Source of the DNA: Xenococcaceae cyanobacterium MO_188.B32
Lineage (GTDB): Bacteria > Cyanobacteriota > Cyanobacteriia > Cyanobacteriales > Xenococcaceae
Length of the DNA stretch: 41,204 nucleotides
Direction: 5' to 3'
NCBI GenBank assembly: GCA_030065635.1
Contig: JASJDJ010000043.1
Location: 1 to 41,204 of the forward strand
The notes under the pieces were generated by a model. It searched no databases. It was not told the origin of the DNA and saw only the letters and a list, made by a program, of their open reading frames with translations. The position numbers and the translations under genes were made by a program. Shown here piece by piece: positions 8,055 to 17,362 of the stretch; position 1 is the stretch's first letter; each line of letters starts with the position of its first letter.

Positions 8055-8981
8055 ATGATGAATAACATTAAATTGGGTTTTAAGCTTAATATTTTTTTAG
8101 GAGTACTATTTCTAGTAGTAACATTAACTATTGGCACGCTACTATCTAGAATTCTCTATGAACATAATAAACACATAATTAGCGAAAAGGCGTCATTGCT
8201 GATCGAAACGATAAATTCAGTAAGGAACTATACAAATACCCAGGTAACTCCAGAATTCTTATCGAGATTGGAAACTGAATCCCTATTTTTGCCGCAAGCT
8301 GTACCATCATACTCCGCAAGAGAAGTTTTTGAAGATCTCAAAAAAAGTAACAACAAGTACGATCGATTCTTCTTTAAAGAAGCCTCTCTTAATCCTACTA
8401 ATTTAAGGGATAAGGCAAATGACTTTGAAACAGAAATCATACAGTCTTTCCGGCAAAGTAGTAAATTGCCCGATCGCGATACCTCAGATTTACAGCAACA
8501 GGGTTTTCTTAACATACCTGGAGGATATTTATTTTATACTGCGCGCCCCATCACAGTTTCTGAAGAAAGTTGTTTGAGATGCCACGGCGATCCTCAAAAT
8601 GCTCCTAAAAGCCAAATTGCTACCTATGGCAAAGATAATGGTTTTGGCTGGCATTTAAATGAAGTGGTCGGGGCGGAAATTATTTCTATTCCTGCAAGCC
8701 AGGTATTAAAAAAGGCTCAAAATTTACGCTGGTTAGTTATAGGCATTGTCATCGGCTTTTTACTAGTGGCAATGTTGCTACTCAATTTGTTCCTAAAATT
8801 TCTGATTACCGATCCGATCGACAAAATGTCTCACCTATCTAAAAAACTAAGTACCGGAGATCTCGATGTTGAATTCGAGCAAAAAAGTAACGATGAAATT
8901 GGGGTACTCGCAACTTCTTTAAATCGTCTTAAAGTAAGTATTAAAATGGCAATGGAAATGCTCCAAAATAAAGCATGGTGA
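8055..8981 (+). CDS. Tll0287-like (DUF3365) heme-motif membrane protein with HAMP domain
   Basis: The 308-residue protein has a first membrane helix at about 10-30, a periplasmic Tll0287/DUF3365 domain with the c-type heme motif CLRCHG (CxxCH, near residue 177), and a second helix at about 225-248. A HAMP linker (ITDPIDKMSHLSKKLSTGD to NDEIGVLATSLNRL) then leads to a short C-terminus. No kinase, GGDEF or methyl-accepting output domain follows, so it must signal through a partner. It is divergent from the PhnD-like lipoprotein and convergent with a Ser/Thr kinase. Known relatives with this domain are redox- or ligand-sensing heme proteins; the signal sensed here is unknown. Confidence 0.8.
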   Translation: MMNNIKLGFKLNIFLGVLFLVVTLTIGTLLSRILYEHNKHIISEKASLLIETINSVRNYTNTQVTPEFLSRLETESLFLPQAVPSYSAREVFEDLKKSNNKYDRFFFKEASLNPTNLRDKANDFETEIIQSFRQSSKLPDRDTSDLQQQGFLNIPGGYLFYTARPITVSEESCLRCHGDPQNAPKSQIATYGKDNGFGWHLNEVVGAEIISIPASQVLKKAQNLRWLVIGIVIGFLLVAMLLLNLFLKFLITDPIDKMSHLSKKLSTGDLDVEFEQKSNDEIGVLATSLNRLKVSIKMAMEMLQNKAW

Positions 8982-9074
8982 CAGATCGAACATCTTCGCT
9001 GCCAGGAATGAGGAAGAAAAAAAATCATTACCTTCTGCTCTTGAAAATTTAGAATAGAGCAAAAATGTCTTAAA

Positions 9075-9095
9075 AGCTAATAGCTAATAGCTAAA
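9075..9095. repeat. Heptamer tandem repeat (AGCTAAT x3)
   Basis: There are three head-to-tail copies, the last ending in A instead of T, in the gap between two convergent genes. It belongs to a set of heptamer runs in this window (also 10672, 26033 and 31890) typical of cyanobacterial STRR sequences. Confidence 0.75.
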
Positions 9096-9189
9096 ACTGA
9101 TTGACGCGCCAGCACACAACCTTAACTTGTCACGAATTCATCAAGCGCGAATATTGACCGCCTGAACCTCTTACCTCGATCGTAGCGAG

Positions 9190-10419
9190 TTAAAGTAATT
9201 TTTGTTGAAACTGCTGAGAACTTTGAGAGTCGGGGATTCGTTCTGCTAATGCTCGCACGAATTCTGAGTTAGATAGATAGGGATTATTAGCTAGGGTTCG
9301 ATCGCAGATGATAGTTGCTATCGGACCGATAAATTCTGCTAATTCCCGACGACATTGATGGACAAATTCTGGACTTAGGTTCCTCTCCGTGCAACCCGAA
9401 ACAGCCCTAGTTGTAGGCAATCTGTTAGAAGCGAGAGTTCGGTTAGAAGCGAATGTATTGTTGCTATTGGAGTTAGCTTGAAAGGATGAGCTAGTAGGCG
9501 GCTGTAGCCAATCTTCAATACTATTTAAACTAGGGTCGATTTGAATAATTTTTCGGAAGATCTCTCTCGCTGTTTTAGGTCTTTCTGCGGCTAAAGGAGC
9601 CATCATTCGATCGATCAGATTGGCAAATGGGGGTGAGATATTCTCAACTTTATCACGCCATTCCATCTTACCGGTTTGAGAATTATAGAATTCAAAGGGA
9701 TTGCGACCTGTGAGCAGAAAAATTATTGTACCTCCTAGGGCATAAAAATCCGACTGCTTGACGGCTTTTCCTCTCATTTGCTCCATCGGTGTATATCCGG
9801 TAGAAAATACTCCGGTCAGTAATCCTGCGGCTTGTTTGTCAATATAACTTTGAGAAAGCTGTCTGACAGTACCAAAATCGATTAGAACCAAGCTACCATT
9901 TGCTCTTAACATGATGTTGCTGGGTTTGATATCGCGATGAAAAAAATCTAGGTTATGTACCTGTTCTAAAATTAAGCTCAATTTTGCTAACCAGCGCAAG
10001 ACTCTTTTTTGCTGGATCGGGCGATTGCCACGTTTTTTAAGATATTCTTCTAAATTTAAGCCTTCAATTTTTTCCATGGCGATGCAGTGCATCGGTTCTT
10101 CCCTATCTTTAGGCAGATATGTGAAATAGCCGTCAAGATCGAGCTTGGGGATACCAGGATGATCCATCTTCTCCAGTACGCGAGCTTCCTGCTGAAATAA
10201 CTCGACATACTTGGGATGATTATCCATCAGAACTTTAAGTACTTTCGGTCGCGAATCGAGATCTAGTACATGGTATGTTAAACTAAATCCTCCTTGACCC
10301 AGTAGTTCCAACACCCGATATCTACCATCTATTAGCAGCTCAGAGCCACAGTTTTGGCAGAAAAGGTTGGTGCTGGAATTATCCGGCTTTTGGCATTGAG
10401 GATTAAGACAAAAACTCAT
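9190..10419 (-). CDS. Ser/Thr protein kinase with N-terminal zinc ribbon
   Basis: The 409-residue soluble Hanks-type kinase opens with a four-Cys ribbon (CLNPQC...CQNCG). The kinase core shows the glycine loop GQGGFSLTY, VLKVL (ATP-binding Lys), HRDIKPSNIML (catalytic loop) and LIDFGTVRQ (Mg-binding DFG). After a low-complexity Ser/Asn linker (about 310-340) comes a C-terminal domain of about 65 residues with ELAEFIGPIA, a module seen in other bacterial kinases and likely regulatory. No transmembrane segment is visible, so the protein is cytoplasmic. It converges with the Tll0287-HAMP protein. Its substrates are unknown. Confidence 0.87.
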   Translation of the reverse strand: MSFCLNPQCQKPDNSSTNLFCQNCGSELLIDGRYRVLELLGQGGFSLTYHVLDLDSRPKVLKVLMDNHPKYVELFQQEARVLEKMDHPGIPKLDLDGYFTYLPKDREEPMHCIAMEKIEGLNLEEYLKKRGNRPIQQKRVLRWLAKLSLILEQVHNLDFFHRDIKPSNIMLRANGSLVLIDFGTVRQLSQSYIDKQAAGLLTGVFSTGYTPMEQMRGKAVKQSDFYALGGTIIFLLTGRNPFEFYNSQTGKMEWRDKVENISPPFANLIDRMMAPLAAERPKTAREIFRKIIQIDPSLNSIEDWLQPPTSSSFQANSNSNNTFASNRTLASNRLPTTRAVSGCTERNLSPEFVHQCRRELAEFIGPIATIICDRTLANNPYLSNSEFVRALAERIPDSQSSQQFQQKLL

Positions 10420-10713
10420 AGAGTCGGATAGTAGGATTTGACTATAGTAATTAATATTATTTTATACTACGAACAATAGCTAAATTATATGCAGATAGAT
10501 GGCATAATTGTGGCTATTGTAACGAATCAATAGATCGTGACTACAATAGTAGTCTGCTGTTAAAGAAAGTGGGGTTGGGTGTCGTCTCACTATAAAATGC
10601 TTAAAGGCTTTGTCTTTGAGAAGCCCGCGCCTACTCAGAGAGAGGCGATGGGAGTACATCACTATTAGCCGGGAGTTAGGAGTTAGGAGTTAGGAGTTAG
10701 GAGTTATTGGTTT
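10420..10713. other. Intergenic region with GC-rich segment
   Basis: A GC-rich piece at about 10600-10660 (AAGCCCGCGCCTACTCAGAG and onward) has the look of dispersed cyanobacterial intergenic repeats. It overlaps a 60-residue minus-strand frame that I judge not to be a gene: it has no homology pattern and biased composition. Confidence 0.45.
10672..10706. repeat. Heptamer tandem repeat (GGAGTTA x5)
   Basis: Five exact head-to-tail copies lie immediately downstream of the MFS gene stop (10714, minus strand). The seven-base period is that of cyanobacterial STRR repeats. Confidence 0.9.
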
Positions 10714-11952
10714 TCAAATTTTCCTAGCCACTAAAATACTGTTTAGATATTGCAAAATCAAAATACCAATACCGATACTGACAGCACAAACTAACCAAAA
10801 ACTATGGGCAATAGTAGTCGATCGATCTAGTGCCCAACCCCCCAGAATAGGACCGATAAAATAGCCTACAGCCCAACATTGGGAATTAAGGGATAAATAG
10901 ATGCCTCGTAAAGATTCTGGGGCTAAATCCGCGACTAAAGCAGAAGCGGAAGGGGTATAAGCAACCATAGCGATCGACATAGTACCTAAAGCCAATATAG
11001 ACCAGATTAGAGCATTACTGTTTAATGTTCCTGTTAGCCAAACTAAAGCAAATCCTCCTCCCCACATGAGTAAAGAAAAGATTAAAGCTTTAATACGGGT
11101 AAAACGATTAAGCCAAGTAGCTACAGGTAATTGACATAGCGCAGCAAAAGCAATGTGCCAACTAAATAAAATACTCAGAGTTTTTTCGTTAAAACCTTCT
11201 GTTGAGACAAAATTTTTCAAGTACAAGGGCATAGTAGTCTGTACTTGAGATAGATAAGTAGTAAACAGAATATTAACTAAGATAAAAACCATTAAAGCGC
11301 GATCGCGCAAAGCAACTAACCAACCTCGATAGGATTGTGATTGAGATTGGGTAAAAAGATTAGTTTCGGCGATCGCTAAATAAATTACGCCAAAGAAGAT
11401 GACAAAAGAAATACCATCGATAATAAATAAGGCGCGATAATTACCCGAAAAGGAAATTAAAGCACCACCTAATACTACTCCTAAGCCTAAACCCAAACTA
11501 TCGGCTAAACGAGTAATGGCAAAAGCTTCATTTCTTTGCTCGACTGTAGTTAAATCCACGATAGCAGCTTCTGTAGCGGGCCAGTATAAACCAATACCAA
11601 AACCCATCAGCAGATTACCCACAATTAAAATAGGGAAATTATAGGTTAAGGCCAAAAATACATCAGCAAAAGCAGAAATAGCAGCAGAAATGAGTAAAGT
11701 ACGTTTACGTCCCCAATTAGGAGAGTCTGACCACTGTCCTCCTAAAAAACGACCGATAACTCCAGAAACAGAACCGCTACCCAAGCCAATTCCTACTAAA
11801 GTAGCGGATAAACCAACTTGATTGACAAAAAAAATCGGTGCGTAAAAAAGAGTGAATCCCGAACCAATTTGGGATAATAATCTACCCGCAGCTAAAATCC
11901 AAACTTGGGTATTAAAATCGGGGAATTTGAGTAGTTTATCTCGTTTTTTCAT
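10714..11952 (-). CDS. MFS transporter, drug/metabolite efflux type
   Basis: The 412-residue protein has about 12 hydrophobic helices split into two six-helix halves. The loop 2-3 signature GRFLGGQWSDSPNWGRKR matches the MFS motif GxLaDrxGrkr, and GNLLMGFGIGLYWPATEAAI resembles motif C-like helix 4-5 regions of multidrug exporters (MdtH/YceL-like). A charged N-terminus (MKKRDK) faces the cytoplasm. It is a secondary transporter of the inner membrane, probably proton-coupled; the substrate is not predictable. It is monocistronic by spacing (225 bp from hisC). Confidence 0.85.
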   Translation of the reverse strand: MKKRDKLLKFPDFNTQVWILAAGRLLSQIGSGFTLFYAPIFFVNQVGLSATLVGIGLGSGSVSGVIGRFLGGQWSDSPNWGRKRTLLISAAISAFADVFLALTYNFPILIVGNLLMGFGIGLYWPATEAAIVDLTTVEQRNEAFAITRLADSLGLGLGVVLGGALISFSGNYRALFIIDGISFVIFFGVIYLAIAETNLFTQSQSQSYRGWLVALRDRALMVFILVNILFTTYLSQVQTTMPLYLKNFVSTEGFNEKTLSILFSWHIAFAALCQLPVATWLNRFTRIKALIFSLLMWGGGFALVWLTGTLNSNALIWSILALGTMSIAMVAYTPSASALVADLAPESLRGIYLSLNSQCWAVGYFIGPILGGWALDRSTTIAHSFWLVCAVSIGIGILILQYLNSILVARKI

Positions 11953-12177
11953 TTAAATTTCTATAATAAACCACAGAGGACGCAGAGGACACAGAGATTA
12001 GTTCTTGGTTCTGTCTCGCGGTTTATCGGTGTAGGGGTATAGGAGTTTCGATCGCGCTGATGAATTTAGACATTTGATTTTTCTATTCTCTATTCCCTAT
12101 TCCCTGTCTCCATCAGGTAATTTATTTTGCACAGGTACTTATAAAATTCTGGTAAGATGGGCAATGCCTCGTCTTAC
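11953..12177. other. Intergenic region with short degenerate repeats
   Basis: The stretch CACAGAGGACGCAGAGGACA at about 11972 is a degenerate direct repeat, and 12084-12110 carries a heptamer-like series (CTATTCC/CTATTCC). No gene is seen. Confidence 0.5.
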
Positions 12178-13230
12178 TTAAGCAGTAAACATAATTAATG
12201 CTTCTAATAAAGTTTGATTTTGTTGTTGAGTTCCTACGGTAATGCGTAATTTATCTTCTAACCCAGGTTGTTTAAAATAGCGAACTAAAATGCCCTGTTC
12301 TTTTAATTTAAGATATAAACTTTCGGCATTTTTTGCTGGTGGAGTTGCCAATACAAAATTTCCGTGAGAGTTAAGAACAGTAAAACCCAAGTTGGTAAGC
12401 TCGATCGCTAGTTTTGCTCTTGACTTTTTAATTTTTTCTACACAGTCATTCTTATAGGCTCGATCTCTTATGGCTGCTGCTCCCACTAAAGTCGCGATCG
12501 CATCAATGTTGTAGCTGTCTTTGACTTTAAATAAACCAGAAAGTAACTGAGGATTGGCAATACCAAAACCCATGCGTAAACCCGCTAAAGAATAACCTTT
12601 GGACAAAGTTCTTAAGATAATAACGTTGTTGAATTCGAGTACTAAAGGTAAAGCTGAATATTCCGCAAAATCAACATAGGCTTCATCTATAACTAATACC
12701 CCAGAGACTCTCTGGGCTAATTCTCGCAGATCGTTAAAGGGTACTATATGACCAGAAGGACTATTGGGAGAAGCAATAAAGGTAACTGCACCCTTGGCAG
12801 CAACAAGTTTATCTATCGGTAACTTAAAATCTTGAGGATAGGGAATTTCTATTACCTCAGCCGGTTGTAAAGTAGCCAAAGTACGATACAAAACATAGGT
12901 TGGCATCGGATAAACTATAGGGCGATCGCTACCTTCAGCACAAGCTCTAATTATCACATTGAGTAATTCATCGCTACCATTACTAACAATAATCCAATCC
13001 GTAGGAACGCCTAAAACTTCACTGACGGCTTCACAAAAATCTCGGGCATAAGGATCGGGATAGCGTCGTAGCCATTCACTATCGAGATTACGTAACACTT
13101 CCATAGCCAGAGGAGAAGGTGGATAAGGATTTTCGTTGGTGTTAAGTTTGATAATTTTTGTTCCTGGTTTGGGTTGTTCTCCAGGAATATAACCAGTTGT
13201 CGCATCAACAGCAGCACGGAAGTAACTCAT
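12178..13230 (-). CDS. hisC: Histidinol-phosphate aminotransferase
   Basis: The 350-residue fold-type I PLP enzyme catalyses the seventh step of histidine synthesis, converting imidazole-acetol phosphate plus glutamate to histidinol phosphate. Seen motifs are KLNTNENPYPPSP at the N-terminus, VSNGSDELL, SPNSPSGH, VIDEAYVDFA (Asp binding the pyridine nitrogen) and LSKGYSLAGLRMGF with the Schiff-base Lys. The C-terminal substrate region ILVRYF...LRITVGT is present. Length and both ends match the family. Many cyanobacteria carry two hisC paralogues and one may act on aromatic amino acids, so exact specificity is inferred. Confidence 0.92.
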   Translation of the reverse strand: MSYFRAAVDATTGYIPGEQPKPGTKIIKLNTNENPYPPSPLAMEVLRNLDSEWLRRYPDPYARDFCEAVSEVLGVPTDWIIVSNGSDELLNVIIRACAEGSDRPIVYPMPTYVLYRTLATLQPAEVIEIPYPQDFKLPIDKLVAAKGAVTFIASPNSPSGHIVPFNDLRELAQRVSGVLVIDEAYVDFAEYSALPLVLEFNNVIILRTLSKGYSLAGLRMGFGIANPQLLSGLFKVKDSYNIDAIATLVGAAAIRDRAYKNDCVEKIKKSRAKLAIELTNLGFTVLNSHGNFVLATPPAKNAESLYLKLKEQGILVRYFKQPGLEDKLRITVGTQQQNQTLLEALIMFTA

Positions 13231-13350
13231 AGATTATTTTCTTCGCTCTTTTTTTTATTTATTCAAGTAAAGATTGTCTGTTTATAGTGGCGGTTATAGT
13301 TTTATTTGGTTTTAATGTATGGGTGATTATAACTCTAGGAGCTAGTTGTC

Positions 13351-13710
13351 ATGCATGATGTTTTTGTTGCTTTTATAGTCACTCTCGTTGTTGTCTTAAT
13401 CATATTTAATGTGCCTCTTGGTATGACGGTAGATCATGCCCGTAAAGGCTTTATTACAGCAGTTGCGTTCGCTATTATAGACGCATTGTCTCATCCAACT
13501 CTAGCTGCTATTGGTCTGCCGATCGATCTAGTTCCCTTTGAAGTTTTTTCTTTTGTAATTAACGGATTACTAATGATAGTAGTTGGTTTTTTTATACCCG
13601 GATTCAGATTGCGTTTGGGAGTCTGGACTGTAGTAATATGTGCATTAATTTTGAGTTTGATTGAAACAGTAATTTTTTATATGCTCAATCTCGAGCCATT
13701 TTATTTTTAA
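13351..13710 (+). CDS. Phage-holin-4-type small membrane protein
   Basis: The 119-residue protein has four predicted membrane helices. The pattern (a helix, VDHARKGFITAV, LAAIGLPIDLVPFEVFSFVINGLLMIVV, a second GF-x-P-G-F loop) resembles the Phage_holin_4_2/DUF360 family, which in cyanobacteria is a housekeeping membrane protein of unknown role, not a lysis gene. AGGAG lies eight bases before the ATG. Its stop overlaps the stop of the convergent oxidoreductase gene by four bases. No phage genes are nearby. Confidence 0.68.
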   Translation: MHDVFVAFIVTLVVVLIIFNVPLGMTVDHARKGFITAVAFAIIDALSHPTLAAIGLPIDLVPFEVFSFVINGLLMIVVGFFIPGFRLRLGVWTVVICALILSLIETVIFYMLNLEPFYF

Positions 13711-16700
13711 TTTAATAAATATTTCTTCAACACTTGTACGGGATGCTTAGGTTTCCATTTTTCTAGTCTTTCAACTTGCGATCGACAAGAGTAACCAGTG
13801 GCTAAATAATATTGTCTCTCTTCTGGGATGATGGGTAAATACTTTTTCCAACTCAGTTCGTAAATGTCTTGAGAAATTTGGTAATGTTCTGCTTGATGTC
13901 CATAAATACCTGCCATGCCACAGCAACCAACAGAAATAGATTTTAAAGATAACCCTATGGTTTGAAAAACCTGTTGCCATTGTTGCACAGATGCTAAAGC
14001 CAGAGTTTTTTCCGTACAGTGTCCTAAAAGATAATAAGTTTCAGAAGTATTAATTAGGGGTAGCCGTTGTAGTTGGGTTACTAAAAATTCTTGTAATAAC
14101 TGAATTTTAGGTAAAGATTCTGAAGAGTTGAGAATTTCCCTGTATTCATCTCGATAACTGAGAGTAATACTAGGTTCAATACCGACAAGAGGAATAGCCA
14201 AATCTGCTAACTGTTGGAAAAACTTAATATTTTTTTGCGCGATCGAGCTAAACTCTGATAGAAATCCCAACACCTGCAATGGTTTACCACTACTAAAAAA
14301 GGGAGGAACATAAACTTTATATCCTAACTGCGTAAGAAAATCATAAGTATCTAGAACTATTGAGGATTCATAAAAACTAGTAAAAGCATCTTGTAGCAAA
14401 ATAACGCTATTTGCTTTTTCTTCTTTATTTAAGCTAGATAATTGTTCTAAATTAAATTTTGGTGCATTTCGCTCGGCTAATCCCTTTTTAACTGTTGCCG
14501 TACTAACAAAAGGAGGATCGACTAAACCAAAAAATCGTTTGATACTCCAACGCATCACGGGATTTTGCATAACAGTATTATTTAGTGAAGATAAATAAGA
14601 TTGCCACAAAGCTAATCTTTCACTATTACCCACTAAATAATCTCGTGGCGATCGCAGATAGCGAGTATAGTAAAGATCGAGAAATTTGGCTTTAAGACTG
14701 GGAATATCCACATGAATGGGGCATTGAGTAGCACAAGCTTTACAGGAAAGACAGCCGTGCATTCCCTGGTAAACTTCCTCAGAATAATCATAGGCACCAA
14801 AGGCTTTACAAAGGGTATTCCAGACTTTTACAGGCAAACTTGTAAGGGTATTCCATGAAACGTTTCTACCATGTGTCGCCAATGTTTTTTGATTAGGTAC
14901 AACAGATAATTGTCGTAACCATTCTCTCAGCAGACTAGCCCTACCTTTAGGGGAATGAATTCTATCATTCATCCCTTTGTAAGAAGGACACATAACACTA
15001 TCGGGATTAAAATTAAAACACATCCCATTGCCATTACAGCTAAAAGCTACTTCATATTCAGATTGCATGGCTGTATCTACTTGTCGATCGAAATGTCCTC
15101 GTAGGGGGGATTCAATCGCTACAACTTTCTCTTTACTCTTGTAGGGAGCAACTATCTTCCCAGGATTTAAACGATTGTCTGGATCGAAAGCAGCTTTGAT
15201 TTTACGTAAATCTTGATATAGTTCCTCGCCAAAAAAGACGGGAGTGTATTCACTGCGGAATCCTTTGCCATGTTCCCCCCACATAACACCGCCGTATTTC
15301 CTTACTAAGGCAACTACTTTATCTGATAATTGTCGAACGATTGTTTCATCTTCTGATAATTTTAAATCTAATGCAGGTCGAACGTGGACGCAACCAACAT
15401 CTACATGACCGTACATCGCGTAATCTAATTGATATTCGTTGAGTAAGGCTTTAAATTCCCGAATATAACTAAATAAACTGGAAGGATGAACAGCAGTATC
15501 TTCAATAAAAGCGATCGGCTTACGGTTGCCTGGACGATTTCCCAGTAAACCAGCTCCTTTTTTGCGCAATTCCCAAAGGTTTATACTTTCTCGTTCATTC
15601 TGCGCTAAATAATAGCCTGTAGCTTGCTGAGATCCTAAATTACTAATAAGCCGATCGACTCGATCTTGTAGTTGACTAAGATCGTTGCCTGCAAACTCAA
15701 CTAAATTAATGGCATTAGCATCAGCAATAAAATCTTTAATGCGATAGTATATTTCATCTCCTCTAGCCAATGCTAAAATTTTTTCATCAACAGTTTCGAT
15801 CGCGCTTGGTTGCAATTCTAATAAATTTTCTGCTGCGGAGAGGGCATCGTCAAAACAATTATATTGAATTGCCACTAACTTTTTATATTGAGGGATTTTA
15901 GTTAGTTTTAGTTTCGCTTCGGTAACAATTGCCAACGTGCCTTCCGAACCTGCAATAATGCGATTTAAATCGAAAATATCTCTGGTGGGGGTGTAAACTT
16001 TAGCCAAGTTATACCCAGTCATAAACCGTGGCATTTTCGGAAAAGTCCGTTCGATTAGTTCTTGCTTAGCAGTAACCATTTCATCGACTTGACGATAAAT
16101 ATTACCCAAACTTCCCGAATCTTGTTTTAATTCGGTTAAAGTATTGGTATCGATAGGGCGCGATCGAACTACTGTTCCATCGACTAAAATCCAGGTAAGC
16201 TCTAAAATATGGTCACTCGTACGTCCATAAACCCTCGAACCTTTACCGCAAGCATCAGTATTAATCATTCCTCCTAATGTAGCGCGACTACTAGGGGCAA
16301 CCGAAGGCGCAAAAAATACTCCATGAGGCTGCAAATAATTATTGAGTTGGTCTAAAATTACTCCTGGTTGTACTCTTACCCAACCTTCTTCTAGATTTAT
16401 CTCTAGAATCTGTTTCATGTATTTAGAGCAATCTATAATAATCCCAGGAGAAAGAGACTGACCATTTGTTCCTGTTCCTCCGCCTCTAGGAGAAAAGGTA
16501 ATTTCTTTGTAAGGTTTTTGATTAGCTAAACGAAATAAATGCACCAAGTCATCACCAGTGCGGGGAAAGACAACTCCTTGGGGCAAGATTTGATAAATAC
16601 TATTATCTGTAGACAAGATAAGACGATTAGCAAAATCTGTTCTGATTTCTCCTGCAAAGGGAGTTTTTGCTAATTCTGTGAGAAAAGTAGCGTATTTTTC

Positions 16701-16736
16701 TTTTAATTCTGATTGATGGTTTAATCTAGGAATCAT
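13707..16736 (-). CDS. FAD-linked oxidase with Fe-S and CCG domains (YdiJ/GlcD-like)
   Basis: The 1009-residue fusion begins with a GlcD-type FAD-binding domain (SPRGGGTGTNGQS, PSSRATLGGMINTDACG) and an FAD-linked oxidase C-terminal domain (YGHVDVGCVHVRP, WGEHGKGFRSE). An Fe-S region follows with CNGNGMC and CLSCKACATQCP (4Fe-4S ligands), then a C-terminal Cys-rich section with GHCTEKT and SVGCCGMAGIYGH as in heterodisulfide-reductase-like CCG domains. The architecture is that of YdiJ, which oxidises D-2-hydroxyglutarate or D-lactate. A photorespiratory glycolate role is possible but unproven. The gene stands alone. A five-helix shadow frame inside it was ignored. Confidence 0.87.
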   Translation of the reverse strand: MIPRLNHQSELKEKYATFLTELAKTPFAGEIRTDFANRLILSTDNSIYQILPQGVVFPRTGDDLVHLFRLANQKPYKEITFSPRGGGTGTNGQSLSPGIIIDCSKYMKQILEINLEEGWVRVQPGVILDQLNNYLQPHGVFFAPSVAPSSRATLGGMINTDACGKGSRVYGRTSDHILELTWILVDGTVVRSRPIDTNTLTELKQDSGSLGNIYRQVDEMVTAKQELIERTFPKMPRFMTGYNLAKVYTPTRDIFDLNRIIAGSEGTLAIVTEAKLKLTKIPQYKKLVAIQYNCFDDALSAAENLLELQPSAIETVDEKILALARGDEIYYRIKDFIADANAINLVEFAGNDLSQLQDRVDRLISNLGSQQATGYYLAQNERESINLWELRKKGAGLLGNRPGNRKPIAFIEDTAVHPSSLFSYIREFKALLNEYQLDYAMYGHVDVGCVHVRPALDLKLSEDETIVRQLSDKVVALVRKYGGVMWGEHGKGFRSEYTPVFFGEELYQDLRKIKAAFDPDNRLNPGKIVAPYKSKEKVVAIESPLRGHFDRQVDTAMQSEYEVAFSCNGNGMCFNFNPDSVMCPSYKGMNDRIHSPKGRASLLREWLRQLSVVPNQKTLATHGRNVSWNTLTSLPVKVWNTLCKAFGAYDYSEEVYQGMHGCLSCKACATQCPIHVDIPSLKAKFLDLYYTRYLRSPRDYLVGNSERLALWQSYLSSLNNTVMQNPVMRWSIKRFFGLVDPPFVSTATVKKGLAERNAPKFNLEQLSSLNKEEKANSVILLQDAFTSFYESSIVLDTYDFLTQLGYKVYVPPFFSSGKPLQVLGFLSEFSSIAQKNIKFFQQLADLAIPLVGIEPSITLSYRDEYREILNSSESLPKIQLLQEFLVTQLQRLPLINTSETYYLLGHCTEKTLALASVQQWQQVFQTIGLSLKSISVGCCGMAGIYGHQAEHYQISQDIYELSWKKYLPIIPEERQYYLATGYSCRSQVERLEKWKPKHPVQVLKKYLLN

Positions 16737-16886
16737 TACTATAATTTAAGAACAATTCACCAGGTGACTAATAAGCTGCACGAGGTAAATATTTTCGATC
16801 GCTTTAGATAGTTTTATCTTAGTTTATTTAGCAATGTTCGCTCTCTTAGGACAATCTTTCGTAGACAAATTAGAGAATAAATAGAG

Positions 16887-17066
16887 ATGAAACTTTCCGA
16901 AATTGAAGTAAGTAAGTTGTCACGTAAACAAATAACTAAAGTATTATTTGGTGATGAAAAAGATAATGGAAGCCAAGGAAATTGCATTTTTACTTATGGT
17001 GGTAAAGGAATAGAAAGAGTAAATAAAGCTGTGGAGTTGTATAAACAAGGAAGAGCAAATTACTGA
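16887..17066 (+). pseudogene. YdcF/DUF218-like N-terminal fragment
   Basis: The 59-codon frame starts MKLSEIEVSKLSRKQITKVL and ends at GKGIERVNKAVELYKQGRANY before a TGA. The segment C-I-F-x-Y-G-G-K-G-x-E-R followed by A-V-x-L-Y-K-x-G-R corresponds to the first strand and helix of YdcF/SanA-family (DUF218) proteins, which are normally 170-250 residues. The expected continuation (ILFTGG) is missing and the following bases encode nothing similar, so it is a truncated gene. It might still be expressed as a short peptide. Confidence 0.55.
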
Positions 17067-17362
17067 AACTGGATTGATAATCACTACAAGCTCAACCTCG
17101 ATCGCTTTTAAATTAGTTGGAATATCAATTTTCGTTTTCAACTCTTGTTTTTTGGGTCAAAGTCTTGTCAGACATCGACTCAACAGAAAAAACGAGTCGA
17201 AAGTAATCGGCGCTCACCGCAGGTGCGCCTCTGGCGTGCGCCAAAAGAGCTGCCCAAGGCTGAGATTTGTTGCTAATTTTAAAGTGGTTTTTAGTGAAGA
17301 GCGATCGGGCGAAGCCTGGCAGCGAAGTCGATCGCGCAGAACGCCCATACTAAATTATCAAC
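17067..17362. other. Intergenic region with two GC-rich repeat-like islets
   Basis: Islets at about 17205-17260 (CGCTCACCGCAGGTGCGCCT, CTGGCGTGCGCCA) and 17295-17345 contrast with the AT-rich surroundings and are partly palindromic. They have the character of dispersed repeats. The 110-residue plus-strand frame across them is arginine-rich by composition and I do not treat it as a gene. Confidence 0.45.

Noticed and set aside
10480-10662. 60-codon minus-strand frame
   Set aside because: Crosses a repeat-like GC-rich segment and shows no protein-like pattern.
13351-13710. Holin-like gene as sign of a prophage
   Set aside because: No phage structural, lysis or integrase genes nearby; the family is a chromosomal membrane protein in cyanobacteria.
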